NCBI GenBank assembly: GCA_029248525.1
Contig: JAQWJE010000049.1
Location: 799,836-863,835, forward strand
From: Candidatus Binatia bacterium
Lineage (GTDB): Bacteria; Desulfobacterota; Binatia; UBA12015
Direction of reading: 5' to 3'
Length of the DNA stretch: 64,000 nucleotides
The notes beneath the pieces are model-generated. The model saw only the letters and a list, made by a program, of their open reading frames with translations, was not told the origin of the DNA and did not search any database. The position numbers and the translations under genes were made by a program. This document shows, piece after piece, positions 45,016 through 54,189 of this stretch. How positions within the stretch are numbered: the first letter of the stretch is position 1; each line of letters opens with the position of its first letter.

Positions 45016-47268
45016 GTGTCTCCATTTTTCACATGGAAACCCGGTAGCGCAGGCCTCAGGGTTCGAGTTTTCTCACGCCCCGAGACGCCGTTGCCACGAC
45101 TGAGCTGCTTGTCCATCCTGACAATCTTGGTCTTCGTGCACATCATGACTGTCGGGGCCGCCGCTGCCGAAAATCATTGTCTCTCTGCACTTCGCAAGGG
45201 CTACGCGAAGGTTGTCTCGATGGAGGGAAAGGAAAGCGGGCGATGCCTCGCGTTGGCCGCGAACGGGAGGCTTGGATTTCCGCCGACTCTCGCCGCCTGC
45301 AGCGCAAATGACCCCCGCGGCAAGATCGCCCGGGTTGCGGCGAAGGCTTTGGGAAGCGAGATTGCCGCTTGCCGCAGCGAGAGTCTGCCGGCATTTGCCG
45401 TGCCCGACCTCGATGGTGAGCCCTGGTCGCCCGGCAGCGGGGCGAGCTTCAGTGGCGCGATGAGCGCCGCGGCCGGGGCGCTGGATACGCAGTTATTTTC
45501 GGTCCTGCTCGGGGCAGATTTCGACAGCGCGGTGGTCTTGCGCCGATCGATAAATTTCCAGACGCCCGGGGCGCGTATCAACCCGCTCGCCGCAAAGTGC
45601 CAGGGTAAGGTGGTAACCACGGCACAGAAGTGCGTTGCGGCGAAGTTGGCGGCGTTTGACCAGTGCGCGGCGACGAGCCTGCGGGCCGTGGGCGACGGGT
45701 CCGCCCTGATCACTGATTGTATGGCCAGCGCGGCCGGTGGTCAGCCCGATGCGAACGGGAGTCTTCAGCGGCGCTGCGAAAGCAAGGTTGAAAAAATCGT
45801 CGATCGACTCTGCGTGCGTCGCAACGTCGATCTTGGGGCCACTTTTCCGGGCGTGAGCGGGTGTCCGGGAGGCGCGGGTGATTGGGCGAGCTGTCTGGAC
45901 CAACGCATCGATTGTGCAGTCTGCGAATCGCTGGAAGTGGCAACATCGCTTGGAATCCCCTGCGATCTTTTCGACGACGGAGTCTTGAACCAAAGCTGCG
46001 GGCCGACCCCGACCGCGACGCCGACCGCGACGCCGACGCCGACGCCGACCCCGACACCGACGCCGACCGCGACCGCGACGCCGACCCCGACCGCGACGCC
46101 GACGCCGACCCCGACCGCGACGCCTACCGCGACGCCGACGCCGACCGCGACCGCGACGCCGACGCCGACCCCGACCGCGACGCCTACCCCGACCGCGACC
46201 GCGACTGTGACCCCCGCACCCACGCCAATTCTCGAGCTTGATCTCGAGGGGTTCCTCCCTCGGTCGGGTGGTCCCGGTTCGGAACCCTTCCAACGCCTTG
46301 CGGTTTCCGAAGAAGATGAGGTCAATCAGGGCATCGGAATCCGATATAACGGAGACGATGATGACGATGATGGCGTCAACGACTACGGCGACAATAGCGT
46401 CGCCAACGAGAACGATCTGATCGAGGTGGCTCTCACGCTCGCCGGACTCCCGGAGGGCGCCACCCTGCAGCTCGCACGGAGCGCCGCTTCATTACGGCTT
46501 TGGTCGAGCGCCACGAAGGGCAACGGTGTGCTTGTCGACGAGGCCTCGACCACGCTATCTCTCGCGGCTGGCACGACGACATTCTTTGCCGAACTCGTTG
46601 CCCTGGACGCAGCGGACCTGACAGTTTCGGTTATTGATACGATCAGTGGGAACGTGGTTGCGAGCGATGTCCTGCGCTTCCGCCCCTTCGCGAGCCTGGT
46701 GATCGGGCTCGACGGTGAGTTCCTCACGCCAAGCGATCCGCCAAGCGGTCTCAATTCGGGGATTGCCGAGATGAGCGTCGCCCTTCGGGCGCTCGGGTAC
46801 GATTCTCATATGTATGCCGAGAGTGTGGTCGACCCGACAGGTTCCGGCGAACTCTACGACGAGATCGTCTCCGCGGTTCAGGATCGGGGAGTCACTGAAA
46901 TTGCCTGCATTGGTTTCAGCCATGGCGGGGGGTCCTGCCATGATGTTCTCGCCAAGCTGAGCGCGGATGGTGTCGGGGGCTTCACGGTACCGTTTACCGC
47001 CTATATTGATGGAATTTCCAATGCGAGCGACCTCACGACTCTGGCGGAGGACCAGTTACCAATCGGCAGCGCGTATCATGTCAATTTCTATCAGACGAAT
47101 ATTTTCACGCCGCTGTGGATCTGGGGTACGTCGATCCCCGGCTCGGTGGTGGACGTCAATGTGAACAATACAACTTGGGGTGCAGGCGTACTGCACATTA
47201 CAATTACGGAAGCCGAGGAAGTGCAGCTCGGGATCCTCGTGCCGCTGATCAACGAAGTCGCACGGTAA
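45016..47268 (+). CDS. Secreted protein: Cys-rich module, Pro-Thr linker and C-terminal lipase-like domain
   Basis: 750 residues if GTG 45016 is the start; a TTG at 45091 just before [23 protein letters not shown] is an equally good signal-peptide start. About 50-320 is a Cys-rich helical module with paired K/C spacing, ending [15 protein letters not shown]. Then a Pro-Thr-Ala linker of about 70 residues, an acidic beta-sandwich-like segment, and a final domain with [16 protein letters not shown], a serine-hydrolase elbow (GFSHG), near 635. Catalytic Asp and His could not be assigned. The Cys-rich module recurs in the PI-PLC-like protein 1 kb on. Likely extracellular; function unknown. Confidence 0.72.
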   Translation: MSPFFTWKPGSAGLRVRVFSRPETPLPRLSCLSILTILVFVHIMTVGAAAAENHCLSALRKGYAKVVSMEGKESGRCLALAANGRLGFPPTLAACSANDPRGKIARVAAKALGSEIAACRSESLPAFAVPDLDGEPWSPGSGASFSGAMSAAAGALDTQLFSVLLGADFDSAVVLRRSINFQTPGARINPLAAKCQGKVVTTAQKCVAAKLAAFDQCAATSLRAVGDGSALITDCMASAAGGQPDANGSLQRRCESKVEKIVDRLCVRRNVDLGATFPGVSGCPGGAGDWASCLDQRIDCAVCESLEVATSLGIPCDLFDDGVLNQSCGPTPTATPTATPTPTPTPTPTPTATATPTPTATPTPTPTATPTATPTPTATATPTPTPTATPTPTATATVTPAPTPILELDLEGFLPRSGGPGSEPFQRLAVSEEDEVNQGIGIRYNGDDDDDDGVNDYGDNSVANENDLIEVALTLAGLPEGATLQLARSAASLRLWSSATKGNGVLVDEASTTLSLAAGTTTFFAELVALDAADLTVSVIDTISGNVVASDVLRFRPFASLVIGLDGEFLTPSDPPSGLNSGIAEMSVALRALGYDSHMYAESVVDPTGSGELYDEIVSAVQDRGVTEIACIGFSHGGGSCHDVLAKLSADGVGGFTVPFTAYIDGISNASDLTTLAEDQLPIGSAYHVNFYQTNIFTPLWIWGTSIPGSVVDVNVNNTTWGAGVLHITITEAEEVQLGILVPLINEVAR
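46003..46227 (+). repeat. Low-complexity Pro-Thr-Ala coding repeat
   Basis: Degenerate hexamers of the type CCGACC and GCGACG repeat over about 225 bp and encode a PTPTATPT-type linker. The region is purine-poor on the plus strand and gives long Arg/Gly shadow frames on the minus strand. Confidence 0.9.
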
Positions 47269-47282
47269 TGACCGGCGTGTCC

Positions 47283-47301
47283 GGGGAATTCGCAATTCCC
47301 C
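47283..47301. terminator. Perfect 8-bp hairpin between the secreted protein and the nitronate-monooxygenase-like gene
   Basis: GGGGAATT (47283-47290) and AATTCCCC (47294-47301) with a CGC loop, 15 bp after the preceding stop. It may terminate or regulate the following gene, since no T run is present. Confidence 0.45.
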
Positions 47302-47313
47302 GTCTGGATAGCC

Positions 47314-48261
47314 ATGCTGAACACGATGAAAATTGAGAATCGTGTCACCGAGATGACGGGTACGGACTATCCGATTATTCAAGCGCCCATGGGATGGATT
47401 GCTCGTGCGCAACTTGCATCTGCGGTCAGCAATGCGGGGGGGATGGGGATTATCGAGACCTCCTCGGGCGAGTTCGACAAGATTCAGGTCGAGGTTGCGA
47501 AGATGCGCGACCTGACCGACAAGCCTTTTGGAATGAACGTCGCCCTTTCCTACGTGAAAGGTCATAATTTCATAGATTTCGTGATCGAGCAGGGGATCAA
47601 ATTTGTCACGACCTCCTCTGGTAGCCCCAATGTTTGCACGGCTGTCTTTCAGGAGGCCGGGATCAAGGTTTTTCACGTTGTTCCTACCTTGGCGATGGCC
47701 CAAAAGGCGATCGATGTGGGCGTCGATGGTCTGATTGTGGAAGGTGGCGAAGGCGGCGGCTTCAAGAACCCGAGTCCTGTTTCGACGATGGTTCTGCTGC
47801 CGCTGATCCGATCGAAATTCGACGGTCCGATCATCGCGGCTGGCGGGATCTCCGACGGCATTTCCATGGCAGGCGCTTTCGCCATGGGAGCCGAGGGCGT
47901 CCAGATGGGAACGCGAATGCTTTCGTGTTCGGATTCGCCCGTTCACGAGAACTGGAAGCAGGCCGTGTTGGGCGCGAAAGAGACGGATACGGTTTTTCTC
48001 AATCAGGAATCACGCCCGGCCCTGCGCGCGTTGCGCACCGAGAGGACTGCGGCCTTGGCCCCGATGGGCTCCATTAACGTCATGGAGCATATGGCCTCGC
48101 TGCAGGACCTCTATTTCGGCGGCGATATGGAGGCGGCTATTCCGCTATCCGGTCAGGTCTGCGGTCGCATCGATGCCATTCTTTCGGCCGAGGAAGTCGT
48201 TCAGGGGACGATGGAAGAATTTCATCGCACGATGAAAAACTTGGCCCGGGCCTACGCCTGA
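47314..48261 (+). CDS. Nitronate-monooxygenase/FabK-like flavoprotein
   Basis: 315 residues, a TIM-barrel FMN protein: PIIQAPMGWIARAQLASAVSNAGGMGII at the N terminus, MNVALSYVKG, VTTSSGSP, IVEGGEGGGFKNP and PIIAAGGISDGISMAGAFAMGAEGVQMGTRML, the FMN phosphate site. The catalytic His of class I nitronate monooxygenases (usually GGHxG) is Phe here, so oxidation of nitronates is uncertain; an enoyl-reductase-like or other oxidative role is possible. Start ATG 47314 or 47326. Confidence 0.82.
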   Translation: MLNTMKIENRVTEMTGTDYPIIQAPMGWIARAQLASAVSNAGGMGIIETSSGEFDKIQVEVAKMRDLTDKPFGMNVALSYVKGHNFIDFVIEQGIKFVTTSSGSPNVCTAVFQEAGIKVFHVVPTLAMAQKAIDVGVDGLIVEGGEGGGFKNPSPVSTMVLLPLIRSKFDGPIIAAGGISDGISMAGAFAMGAEGVQMGTRMLSCSDSPVHENWKQAVLGAKETDTVFLNQESRPALRALRTERTAALAPMGSINVMEHMASLQDLYFGGDMEAAIPLSGQVCGRIDAILSAEEVVQGTMEEFHRTMKNLARAYA

Positions 48262-48299
48262 TGGGGTGACCGTCTGGAGAGGAAAGTGCGGGCCTCGAG

Positions 48300-49943
48300 C
48301 TAGAGTTCCGGCAGTCGATTCCGTTCGCGGACTACTTTATAAACGTCGCCAATATTCTCAAAGTCGACGGTAATAAAGTTGGGTAGTGCGCCCGATGTGT
48401 TCTGGCAGGTCAGGACGCGGTCCCTGAACAGGGGATTGAAGTTGACGCTGGTGGCGAGCGCGGTCGATGGCAGCGGGGCGGTCAGGAAGTGGTTCAGGAT
48501 ATGTAGTGGGTTGTCGGTCGACCCGCGATTGGGATCACACGAAAGACTTTCCGGTGTCGTAAAAGAATAATGAGTCTCCCATGCGTGTTGCCAAACGTAA
48601 TGATGCCAGTCGAGGCTGGCATTCGAGTCGTCGGTAAAGACGACTAATCGCGTGTCCGCAGTGATCAGTTCCCGAAGTGTGGGCCAGGGGTCGCCGCTAT
48701 TATGTGCGTATACATGGGCAATCAAGCCACTGCTGGTGAAGTCCGCGAGCATATCGGCCTCGCTGATATAGCTCTCGAAAATAATCGAGAGGACTTCGTG
48801 CGGGTGATTGTCCAGGTAGGTCGTTAGTTCGCTCAGGCCGGTATCGAGGGGCTTCTGCCCGGTGATATCGCAACCAAGCCCCGGTACGATTTCGCCGCCG
48901 TGGCAGAGGACCGCATCGCCGCCCCAGTACCATGCGTCCAGCATGAGAGAGCGAATCCCTGACCCCAATTGAGTAACGGTGGTCGTCTCGTTGTTCGGAG
49001 CCAACCATCCTTCGGTGTTATTGGACATCGCGTTGTGCGAGGTCGGGAACACCACTTCATCAAATCTGCGGTCGCATAGAGAAGCTGCGCCATTGCACTC
49101 GATGCAGCTCTGATTTGCGGCTCCGTCGTCGAAGAGATCACAATCGCGCATCGACAGATCATGTGCGTCTGTCAGCTGAAGACAGGCGCGGCATGCTGTT
49201 CTTTGGCCGAGGCATGCCGCTTGATCGCCAGCATCGGCACAGACGCCGGGGAGGGGATCAGCCATGCCGGGTAGATCGCATTTTCGTGCGAGGATTTTGC
49301 CGAGGCCGCTGATGGATTTCGCGATCTTGCCCTGCGGATCGCCAGCGACTTCGTCGAGACAGCCATTGACTGCGGCTGCATCGTTGACCGTGTTGGATTT
49401 CAAGCCGTCCTTGAAGCAATTGCTGAACTCTTGCAATTGTTTTGCGAATATTTTGTTCGTGCCTTTGGCGGCTGCAATCTGACACCCGGCAAGTTTGGAG
49501 TCATTCGCTTTGGGAACGACCGCGCTGCCGACGTTGTTGCCGAATAGATCTTGCGCGAGCCCGAGTGATTGCTCGGCGGCCGCTCGTCCGATGTTGTCCG
49601 CGGTCGAGAAACCAAACGACGGATTCGGTGAGCACTTCGTGGCGGCGATGCTCGAGACTCGGCTGCGAGCTTTCGGCACACGCGAGGAGGGCCCTCCGAG
49701 CAGGCAGTCATCTGCTTCCTGTGCGGTCAGGCCATCCCCTTCGGCGGGATCATATTTCGTTCGATCGAGAAGGCAACGAATGCTTTGCGCGTTTTGAACT
49801 CTGGCGACCTTGACTCCGGCAAGACTGGTCTTGAGGAGGCAGGATGCTTCTTGTGAAAGAGGCCCCGCGGTTACCGGTGAGGCTGCCAGCAGGATCGCTA
49901 GGGTGCCAACAGAGAAGAGAAACGTGCGAAAATGATTTTTCAT
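48300..49943 (-). CDS. Secreted PI-PLC-like protein with N-terminal Cys-rich module
   Basis: 547 residues from ATG 49943, with GAGG just upstream. A signal peptide (1-26) is followed by a Cys-rich helical module (about 27-290) with two halves and the ending MRDCDLFDDGAANQSC, closely matching the secreted protein at 45-47 kb. The C-terminal catalytic-like domain shows VVFPTSHNAMSNN, LMLDAWYWGGDAVLCHGG and HEVLSIIFESYIS, the two-His pattern of PI-specific phospholipase C X domains. It may cleave phosphoinositol-type lipids outside the cell; Cys-rich module function is unknown. Confidence 0.8.
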   Translation of the reverse strand: MKNHFRTFLFSVGTLAILLAASPVTAGPLSQEASCLLKTSLAGVKVARVQNAQSIRCLLDRTKYDPAEGDGLTAQEADDCLLGGPSSRVPKARSRVSSIAATKCSPNPSFGFSTADNIGRAAAEQSLGLAQDLFGNNVGSAVVPKANDSKLAGCQIAAAKGTNKIFAKQLQEFSNCFKDGLKSNTVNDAAAVNGCLDEVAGDPQGKIAKSISGLGKILARKCDLPGMADPLPGVCADAGDQAACLGQRTACRACLQLTDAHDLSMRDCDLFDDGAANQSCIECNGAASLCDRRFDEVVFPTSHNAMSNNTEGWLAPNNETTTVTQLGSGIRSLMLDAWYWGGDAVLCHGGEIVPGLGCDITGQKPLDTGLSELTTYLDNHPHEVLSIIFESYISEADMLADFTSSGLIAHVYAHNSGDPWPTLRELITADTRLVVFTDDSNASLDWHHYVWQHAWETHYSFTTPESLSCDPNRGSTDNPLHILNHFLTAPLPSTALATSVNFNPLFRDRVLTCQNTSGALPNFITVDFENIGDVYKVVRERNRLPEL

Positions 49944-50000
49944 GTGGACCTCAAGGTTAGCCGCCACGCTATCGCCAGCGTGGCATATCGCGCAAGAGTT

Positions 50001-51116
50001 CTATTGCGTGATGCAGTCAAGAGTTTTTTCGATGAATGCCCTGCGAGCCTCCGCCGAAGGCGGGGCGTCGCTCTGCAGTTTCTGAGCGAATTCAAAGAAC
50101 TTCATGAAGGCTGAGGTTCCGTCGCATTTTTTTCGTATCTGGAGCTCCGAATTCTTGTCGAAGCGCTCTGTCCAGCTGGTGCGTACATCCTGCCAAAAAG
50201 GAGCTGTCGCTTGCCAGTATTCGTCGGCGGCACGGAAGTCGAATTCGGCGAGAGGCTGGTAGCGGTTCACACCGACCTCGCGTGCGCGCGTGATTTCCTT
50301 ATCCCCGGAGCCGGCTGTTTTCAGATTGTCCTCCTCGTGCACCCAGCCGAGGGGCAGGATTGTGTGGCGATTGATTGCCCTCAGGTTGTCGTAGTCGGAG
50401 CGAACACTCCTTTCGCGGCGAGGAAGCGGTCGCAGGGTCGGTCCACTCGTCCACGAGGAGAAGGAGGGGGTATGCTGCCACTGCCCGACGGCGGCATAAC
50501 GCGGACTATCATCGACCTGGAAAACAGACTGGCTCCAACGCCCCTCGCGTTCTTCCGCAGAAAGGTCTGCGCGGGCCCACAACTCGCCGCCGCGGTATTC
50601 GTAAATATTTGCGGGTTGATAGGCCCAGTCTTGTCGCCAATGCTTTTGCACAAAGGGTCCCTGACGCTTGCCGTCGGCATCGACGACGTACATCTCGAGG
50701 ATATGCTGAAGGGATATGAAGTCCTTGCGATCCTCGATGATGTAGACCTTTTCGGTGGCCCATGATCGATAGGGTTTTGCGGGTTCAAAAGGCGGCTCGA
50801 AAACAACGGTCTCCAAAAAGTCGAACGACACCCGGTATTCACCAGCCATTGCCAGAATAGCCGCTCGGTCACGCTCGAGTGGCGTGGCGTCGGTTCGCTG
50901 GATGGCCTTCCAGGACGTGGTGGCTGCCGTCTGAAGGGCAACCTTTTCTCCCCGGGTCGTTCCGCCGCGGGGACTCATGTCGCTGGTTTCGATAAAGGGC
51001 CAGGCGAAGATATACGGAGCGTCTGCTGTTGCTGGCACGCGTGCGTTCTGAGCGGCGCACGCAAAGCTGAACGTGCAGCTCAGGAGAATCGGCACAATGG
51101 ATCGTGGGAAGTTCAT
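50001..51116 (-). CDS. DUF6607 family exported protein
   Basis: 371 residues with an N-terminal signal (1-21). The body has HWRQDWAYQPANIYEYRGGELWARADL, WSQSVFQVDDSPRYAAVGQW and RHTILPLGWVHEEDNLK, features I associate with DUF6607, a family of unknown function in Gram-negatives; the family call is from memory. The sequence is Trp/Tyr-rich, suggesting a beta-rich periplasmic or outer-membrane-associated protein. It lies between the PI-PLC-like gene and the DUF4956 gene on the same strand. Confidence 0.7.
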   Translation of the reverse strand: MNFPRSIVPILLSCTFSFACAAQNARVPATADAPYIFAWPFIETSDMSPRGGTTRGEKVALQTAATTSWKAIQRTDATPLERDRAAILAMAGEYRVSFDFLETVVFEPPFEPAKPYRSWATEKVYIIEDRKDFISLQHILEMYVVDADGKRQGPFVQKHWRQDWAYQPANIYEYRGGELWARADLSAEEREGRWSQSVFQVDDSPRYAAVGQWQHTPSFSSWTSGPTLRPLPRRERSVRSDYDNLRAINRHTILPLGWVHEEDNLKTAGSGDKEITRAREVGVNRYQPLAEFDFRAADEYWQATAPFWQDVRTSWTERFDKNSELQIRKKCDGTSAFMKFFEFAQKLQSDAPPSAEARRAFIEKTLDCITQ

Positions 51117-51167
51117 GCTCCAACCTGAAGCAAATGGGAACTTCGTTTGCTCGTAACGGTTTCGTGT

Positions 51168-51788
51168 TTAGTTCGGGTCTTCTTCCGGGAAGTAGACGGT
51201 TACCTGAGCGGTATCCCGCAGGAGGTTTACGGAGCCGACCGAGACCCGCTGGATATTGATTCCGGTTCTGGTGCGCAGATCCTCGATCAAGGCTTCTCGA
51301 TCGTTGCGTCGAATGATGTCCATATTGTCGTAGGTAACGACACGGCTCTGGTCCCGGCGGAACATGGGCAGGCGCTCGAGCATGGCGGTCAAAAAGACGA
51401 TCGAGCCATTAACCAGCAGCAATTCGGCGAGACTGACCTTCTTATTGGCCACGGCATTGAGAATCGCCAGGCCAATCACCACAAACATATAGGTCAGGTC
51501 CTGTGTCCGAATAGCTTCGGTCCGGTAGCGCAGGATGCCAAAGACGGCGAATAGTCCCAATGCGAAACCCAATTCAATCGGGACTTTACGCAGAAGAAAG
51601 CACAGCGCGAAGGTGATCGCGTTGAACATGAAATACGTGAAGATGTACTCGTTCTTTCCGTATCGCCGCACGTAGACGCCCAGAACAATCATGGCCGTGA
51701 AGGCCAGGTTCAGAGCGAGGCGAAGCCCTAGTCGTGCAAAACCGGGGAAATCGAAAAAGTCCGGGTATAAGCCCAAGATTTCAGTCAT
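51168..51788 (-). CDS. DUF4956 membrane protein
   Basis: 206 residues from ATG 51788, after AAAGGATG. Four hydrophobic segments (about 15-37, 45-66, 71-85, 100-118) are followed by a cytoplasmic-type domain with QSRVVTYDNMDIIRRNDREALIEDLRTRTG and VTVYFPEE, the DUF4956 arrangement. It overlaps the VTC-domain gene by 8 bp. DUF4956, VTC and CotH genes are often clustered in bacteria, so it is likely part of a polyphosphate or cell-surface phosphorylation system. The longer frame to 51899 lies inside the VTC gene. Confidence 0.87.
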   Translation of the reverse strand: MTEILGLYPDFFDFPGFARLGLRLALNLAFTAMIVLGVYVRRYGKNEYIFTYFMFNAITFALCFLLRKVPIELGFALGLFAVFGILRYRTEAIRTQDLTYMFVVIGLAILNAVANKKVSLAELLLVNGSIVFLTAMLERLPMFRRDQSRVVTYDNMDIIRRNDREALIEDLRTRTGINIQRVSVGSVNLLRDTAQVTVYFPEEDPN

Positions 51789-52557
51789 TGTGCATCCTTT
51801 GGAGGGAGCGAACTTTCGGCAGATACCTTTGCATCGGAACCGAAGGGAGCAGCAGAGTCGCTGCTGTACAATATTTGCTGATCGACACCGGCAAGACATG
51901 CGCTTGTCGGAGCGCGAGCATGACAGGCGAGCGCGCCCGGAACCGGTCCTGCTTGATCTCGGCTATTACCGCACCGGGAATTCGGGCGTCGTCGGATGAT
52001 TTCTGAAAGGAGAGGTCGAGGTCGAAGGTGGCTCGTTCCATGGTCTCGAGGCCGACCAGAGTAATCCGATGGAAGTCGGTTCGGAGGCTTGGCTGGAGGC
52101 TCTCGGCAGCAATCGGATTGTGCTCGTTGATGAAACTGCGTTCGTTGCGGCCGATCGTCTCTTGCAAGAAGGGAATCTGCTGCCGGGCCTTGATCGTTCG
52201 GTTGGCATTCGTCTTGTTCTTGATTTCGAGATAGGTCAATTTTCGATCGAGATAGTGACGGATCCGTATTTTATGACGCGGTCGCCTGCCACGGTGGTGC
52301 TCGCGGAGGCAATCATAGTTCCGAGTGTCGAAGTAGAGCGTCTTGTATTGGGCGGCTGTCGCTCCTTCGGCCGTCAGTAGCGCGTATTTACCGTGAACTT
52401 GGCGCAGGACTTGATGCAGCGCGTCGGAGTTGAGGATGAATTTCGTGTCCACGCGCTGGAGAAGCGCCCGCTCCTCCAGCAGGGCGGCGGTTGCTTCGGG
52501 GAATCGCCCCAGAGTTTCCGGCATCCAGTCCGGAAGAGCGGTTTTGGTACTCGTCAT
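51781..52557 (-). CDS. VTC-domain protein (polyphosphate polymerase-like)
   Basis: 258 residues from ATG 52557; an ATG at 52614 is possible but has no clear ribosome site. The VTC tunnel motifs are present: RVDTKFIL near 34-41, TLYFDTRNYDC, RHKIRIRHYLD, LEIKNKTNANRTIKARQQI, IAEIKQDR and ISKYCTAATLL. These Lys/Arg and Glu residues line the triphosphate tunnel in yeast Vtc4, which makes polyphosphate from ATP. A transmembrane partner is the overlapping DUF4956. Divergent from two CotH genes. Confidence 0.88.
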   Translation of the reverse strand: MTSTKTALPDWMPETLGRFPEATAALLEERALLQRVDTKFILNSDALHQVLRQVHGKYALLTAEGATAAQYKTLYFDTRNYDCLREHHRGRRPRHKIRIRHYLDRKLTYLEIKNKTNANRTIKARQQIPFLQETIGRNERSFINEHNPIAAESLQPSLRTDFHRITLVGLETMERATFDLDLSFQKSSDDARIPGAVIAEIKQDRFRARSPVMLALRQAHVLPVSISKYCTAATLLLPSVPMQRYLPKVRSLQRMHND

Positions 52558-52745
52558 GAGGTTCCGAGAACGATCGCGACAGTCCTGCAGGTGTGTACGC
52601 AGGCGCCGTGGCATGTGGTTTGTGTGCGATCGGTTTGCATAACGCGAAAGTTGCGGCTCGGGAACAGCCCTAGTATTCCAAAGATAGTACCTTCATCGCA
52701 ACTCCCGCGTTTTTACGTGGTTGCCTAAAGCAAATCGAGTTCTCA

Positions 52746-54173
52746 ATGCCGCATAATGTTCAACGATCCAATGTCTTTCTTTTTATTTTTTCGCTTCTTC
52801 TCGCCGCTTGCGGCCCGGGGCAAGGTGGTGCGCCACCGACCGTTGGCGACGGATCAGGCGACGAGGGGGCCTACCTTTTTGATGACTCGGTTGTGAGAAC
52901 ATACTCGATCGAGGTGAGCGATGAAAATCTGGCGTTTCTGGATTCTTCGCCTGCTCGTGAGGAATATGTGCCGGGAGCGCTGGTTGTCGAAGGCGAACGG
53001 ATCGACGCTGTAGGCATTCGCTACAAGGGCGGGGTCGGTTCTTTTACCGGATGTGTTGGTGGTGGGCCCGGCGGGATTCTGGATGTTTCGGGTCCGAAGG
53101 TTTGTCCGAAGCTGGGCATGAAAATCAGCTTCAACCTTTATGTCGAGGGGCGTCGTTGGAAAGGGCTCAAGAAGCTTCAATTCCATGCCATGAATCAGGA
53201 CCCGAGCTATATGAAGGAAGCTCTCGGGTACCAGATGTTTCAAGATTTCGGTGTCGGATCTCCCCGAACAGCTTTCGTCAGGCTTGAGATGAACGGCGAG
53301 TTCTTTGGCCTCTTCATCCTGATCGAAGAGCTGGACAGCACCTTCACCGAATCCCGCTTTGGAGACATCGAGGGCGGCGAAGGGAATCTCTACAAAGACT
53401 ATTGGCCCGGACGGCCCGATTTGGCAGAGGGAGCCATCACCGGGATCCGGCCTGACGTGACCCTGAATGGATCCTTGCGCACCAACCGGGAAGAACCAGG
53501 GCTGAATCACGATACGATGGTCGGGTTTACTCGCGAATTTCAGGAAGCGCTCAAGATCAGTGAAGAGGCGGTCGACGCGGTCGTCGACCGTTGGATGGAC
53601 ATCGAATACTTCCACAAATACATTGCTGTGGACCGGGCGCTGGAAGCCAACGATGGGCCACTGCATTTCTTTGCTCCAGGACCGGTGGGGTCTGAGTATA
53701 CGGGGATCGGCTGGAACCATAACTATTATTGGTACGCCGCCTTGGACATCGCCATTCTATGGCCCGTGCCATGGGATCTGGATCTCACGCTGGGTGCCGG
53801 AATTACCGATGCCTGGATCCAGGATGAGTGGAACGACCTTGAGGCGCCGTGTCTTCTCAAGGCGAATATCTTGCCATTTTTTCCACCGAGTATTCCCCCC
53901 GCCTGCGACGAACTGGTCCGAAGTCTCGCGAGGCGCGGAGCAGCCTATCGCAAGGTCGTTGTGGCGATGCTCGAGGGGCCCTTCTCGGATAGAGTTGTGC
54001 TTGGGAAAATAGCTCGCTGGGAGGAACTGCTGGCCCCCTACGTGGTCGAGGAAGTCGAGGCCGGGATCCGACGAGGTCGAGGCAATCTGGCACGATGGCA
54101 AGGCGAGGTGCAGCGATTACGTGACCATTTGGCCACTCGACGTGTCGAGATCGCAGCCAGCATCGACTACTGA
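52746..54173 (+). CDS. CotH-family kinase lipoprotein, copy 1
   Basis: 475 residues. Lipobox LLLAACGPGQ shows a lipoprotein. GIRYKGGVGSF, KKLQFHAMNQDPSYMKEALGYQMFQ, FFGLFILIEELD, GNLYKDYW and WNHNYYWYAA...WPVPWDLDLTLG are CotH features: the Asp in WDLD and the Asp of the catalytic loop bind metal/ATP in CotH, an atypical Ser/Thr protein kinase of bacterial coats and surfaces. It is about 60 percent like the next gene by eye. The target and ATP source outside the cell are unknown. Confidence 0.88.
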   Translation: MPHNVQRSNVFLFIFSLLLAACGPGQGGAPPTVGDGSGDEGAYLFDDSVVRTYSIEVSDENLAFLDSSPAREEYVPGALVVEGERIDAVGIRYKGGVGSFTGCVGGGPGGILDVSGPKVCPKLGMKISFNLYVEGRRWKGLKKLQFHAMNQDPSYMKEALGYQMFQDFGVGSPRTAFVRLEMNGEFFGLFILIEELDSTFTESRFGDIEGGEGNLYKDYWPGRPDLAEGAITGIRPDVTLNGSLRTNREEPGLNHDTMVGFTREFQEALKISEEAVDAVVDRWMDIEYFHKYIAVDRALEANDGPLHFFAPGPVGSEYTGIGWNHNYYWYAALDIAILWPVPWDLDLTLGAGITDAWIQDEWNDLEAPCLLKANILPFFPPSIPPACDELVRSLARRGAAYRKVVVAMLEGPFSDRVVLGKIARWEELLAPYVVEEVEAGIRRGRGNLARWQGEVQRLRDHLATRRVEIAASIDY

Positions 54174-54189
54174 AGATCCGGAACAAGCT

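Noticed and set aside
46003-46227. Possible CRISPR-like or regulatory repeat
   Set aside because: Hexamer-based low-complexity coding for a Pro-Thr linker; no spacers.
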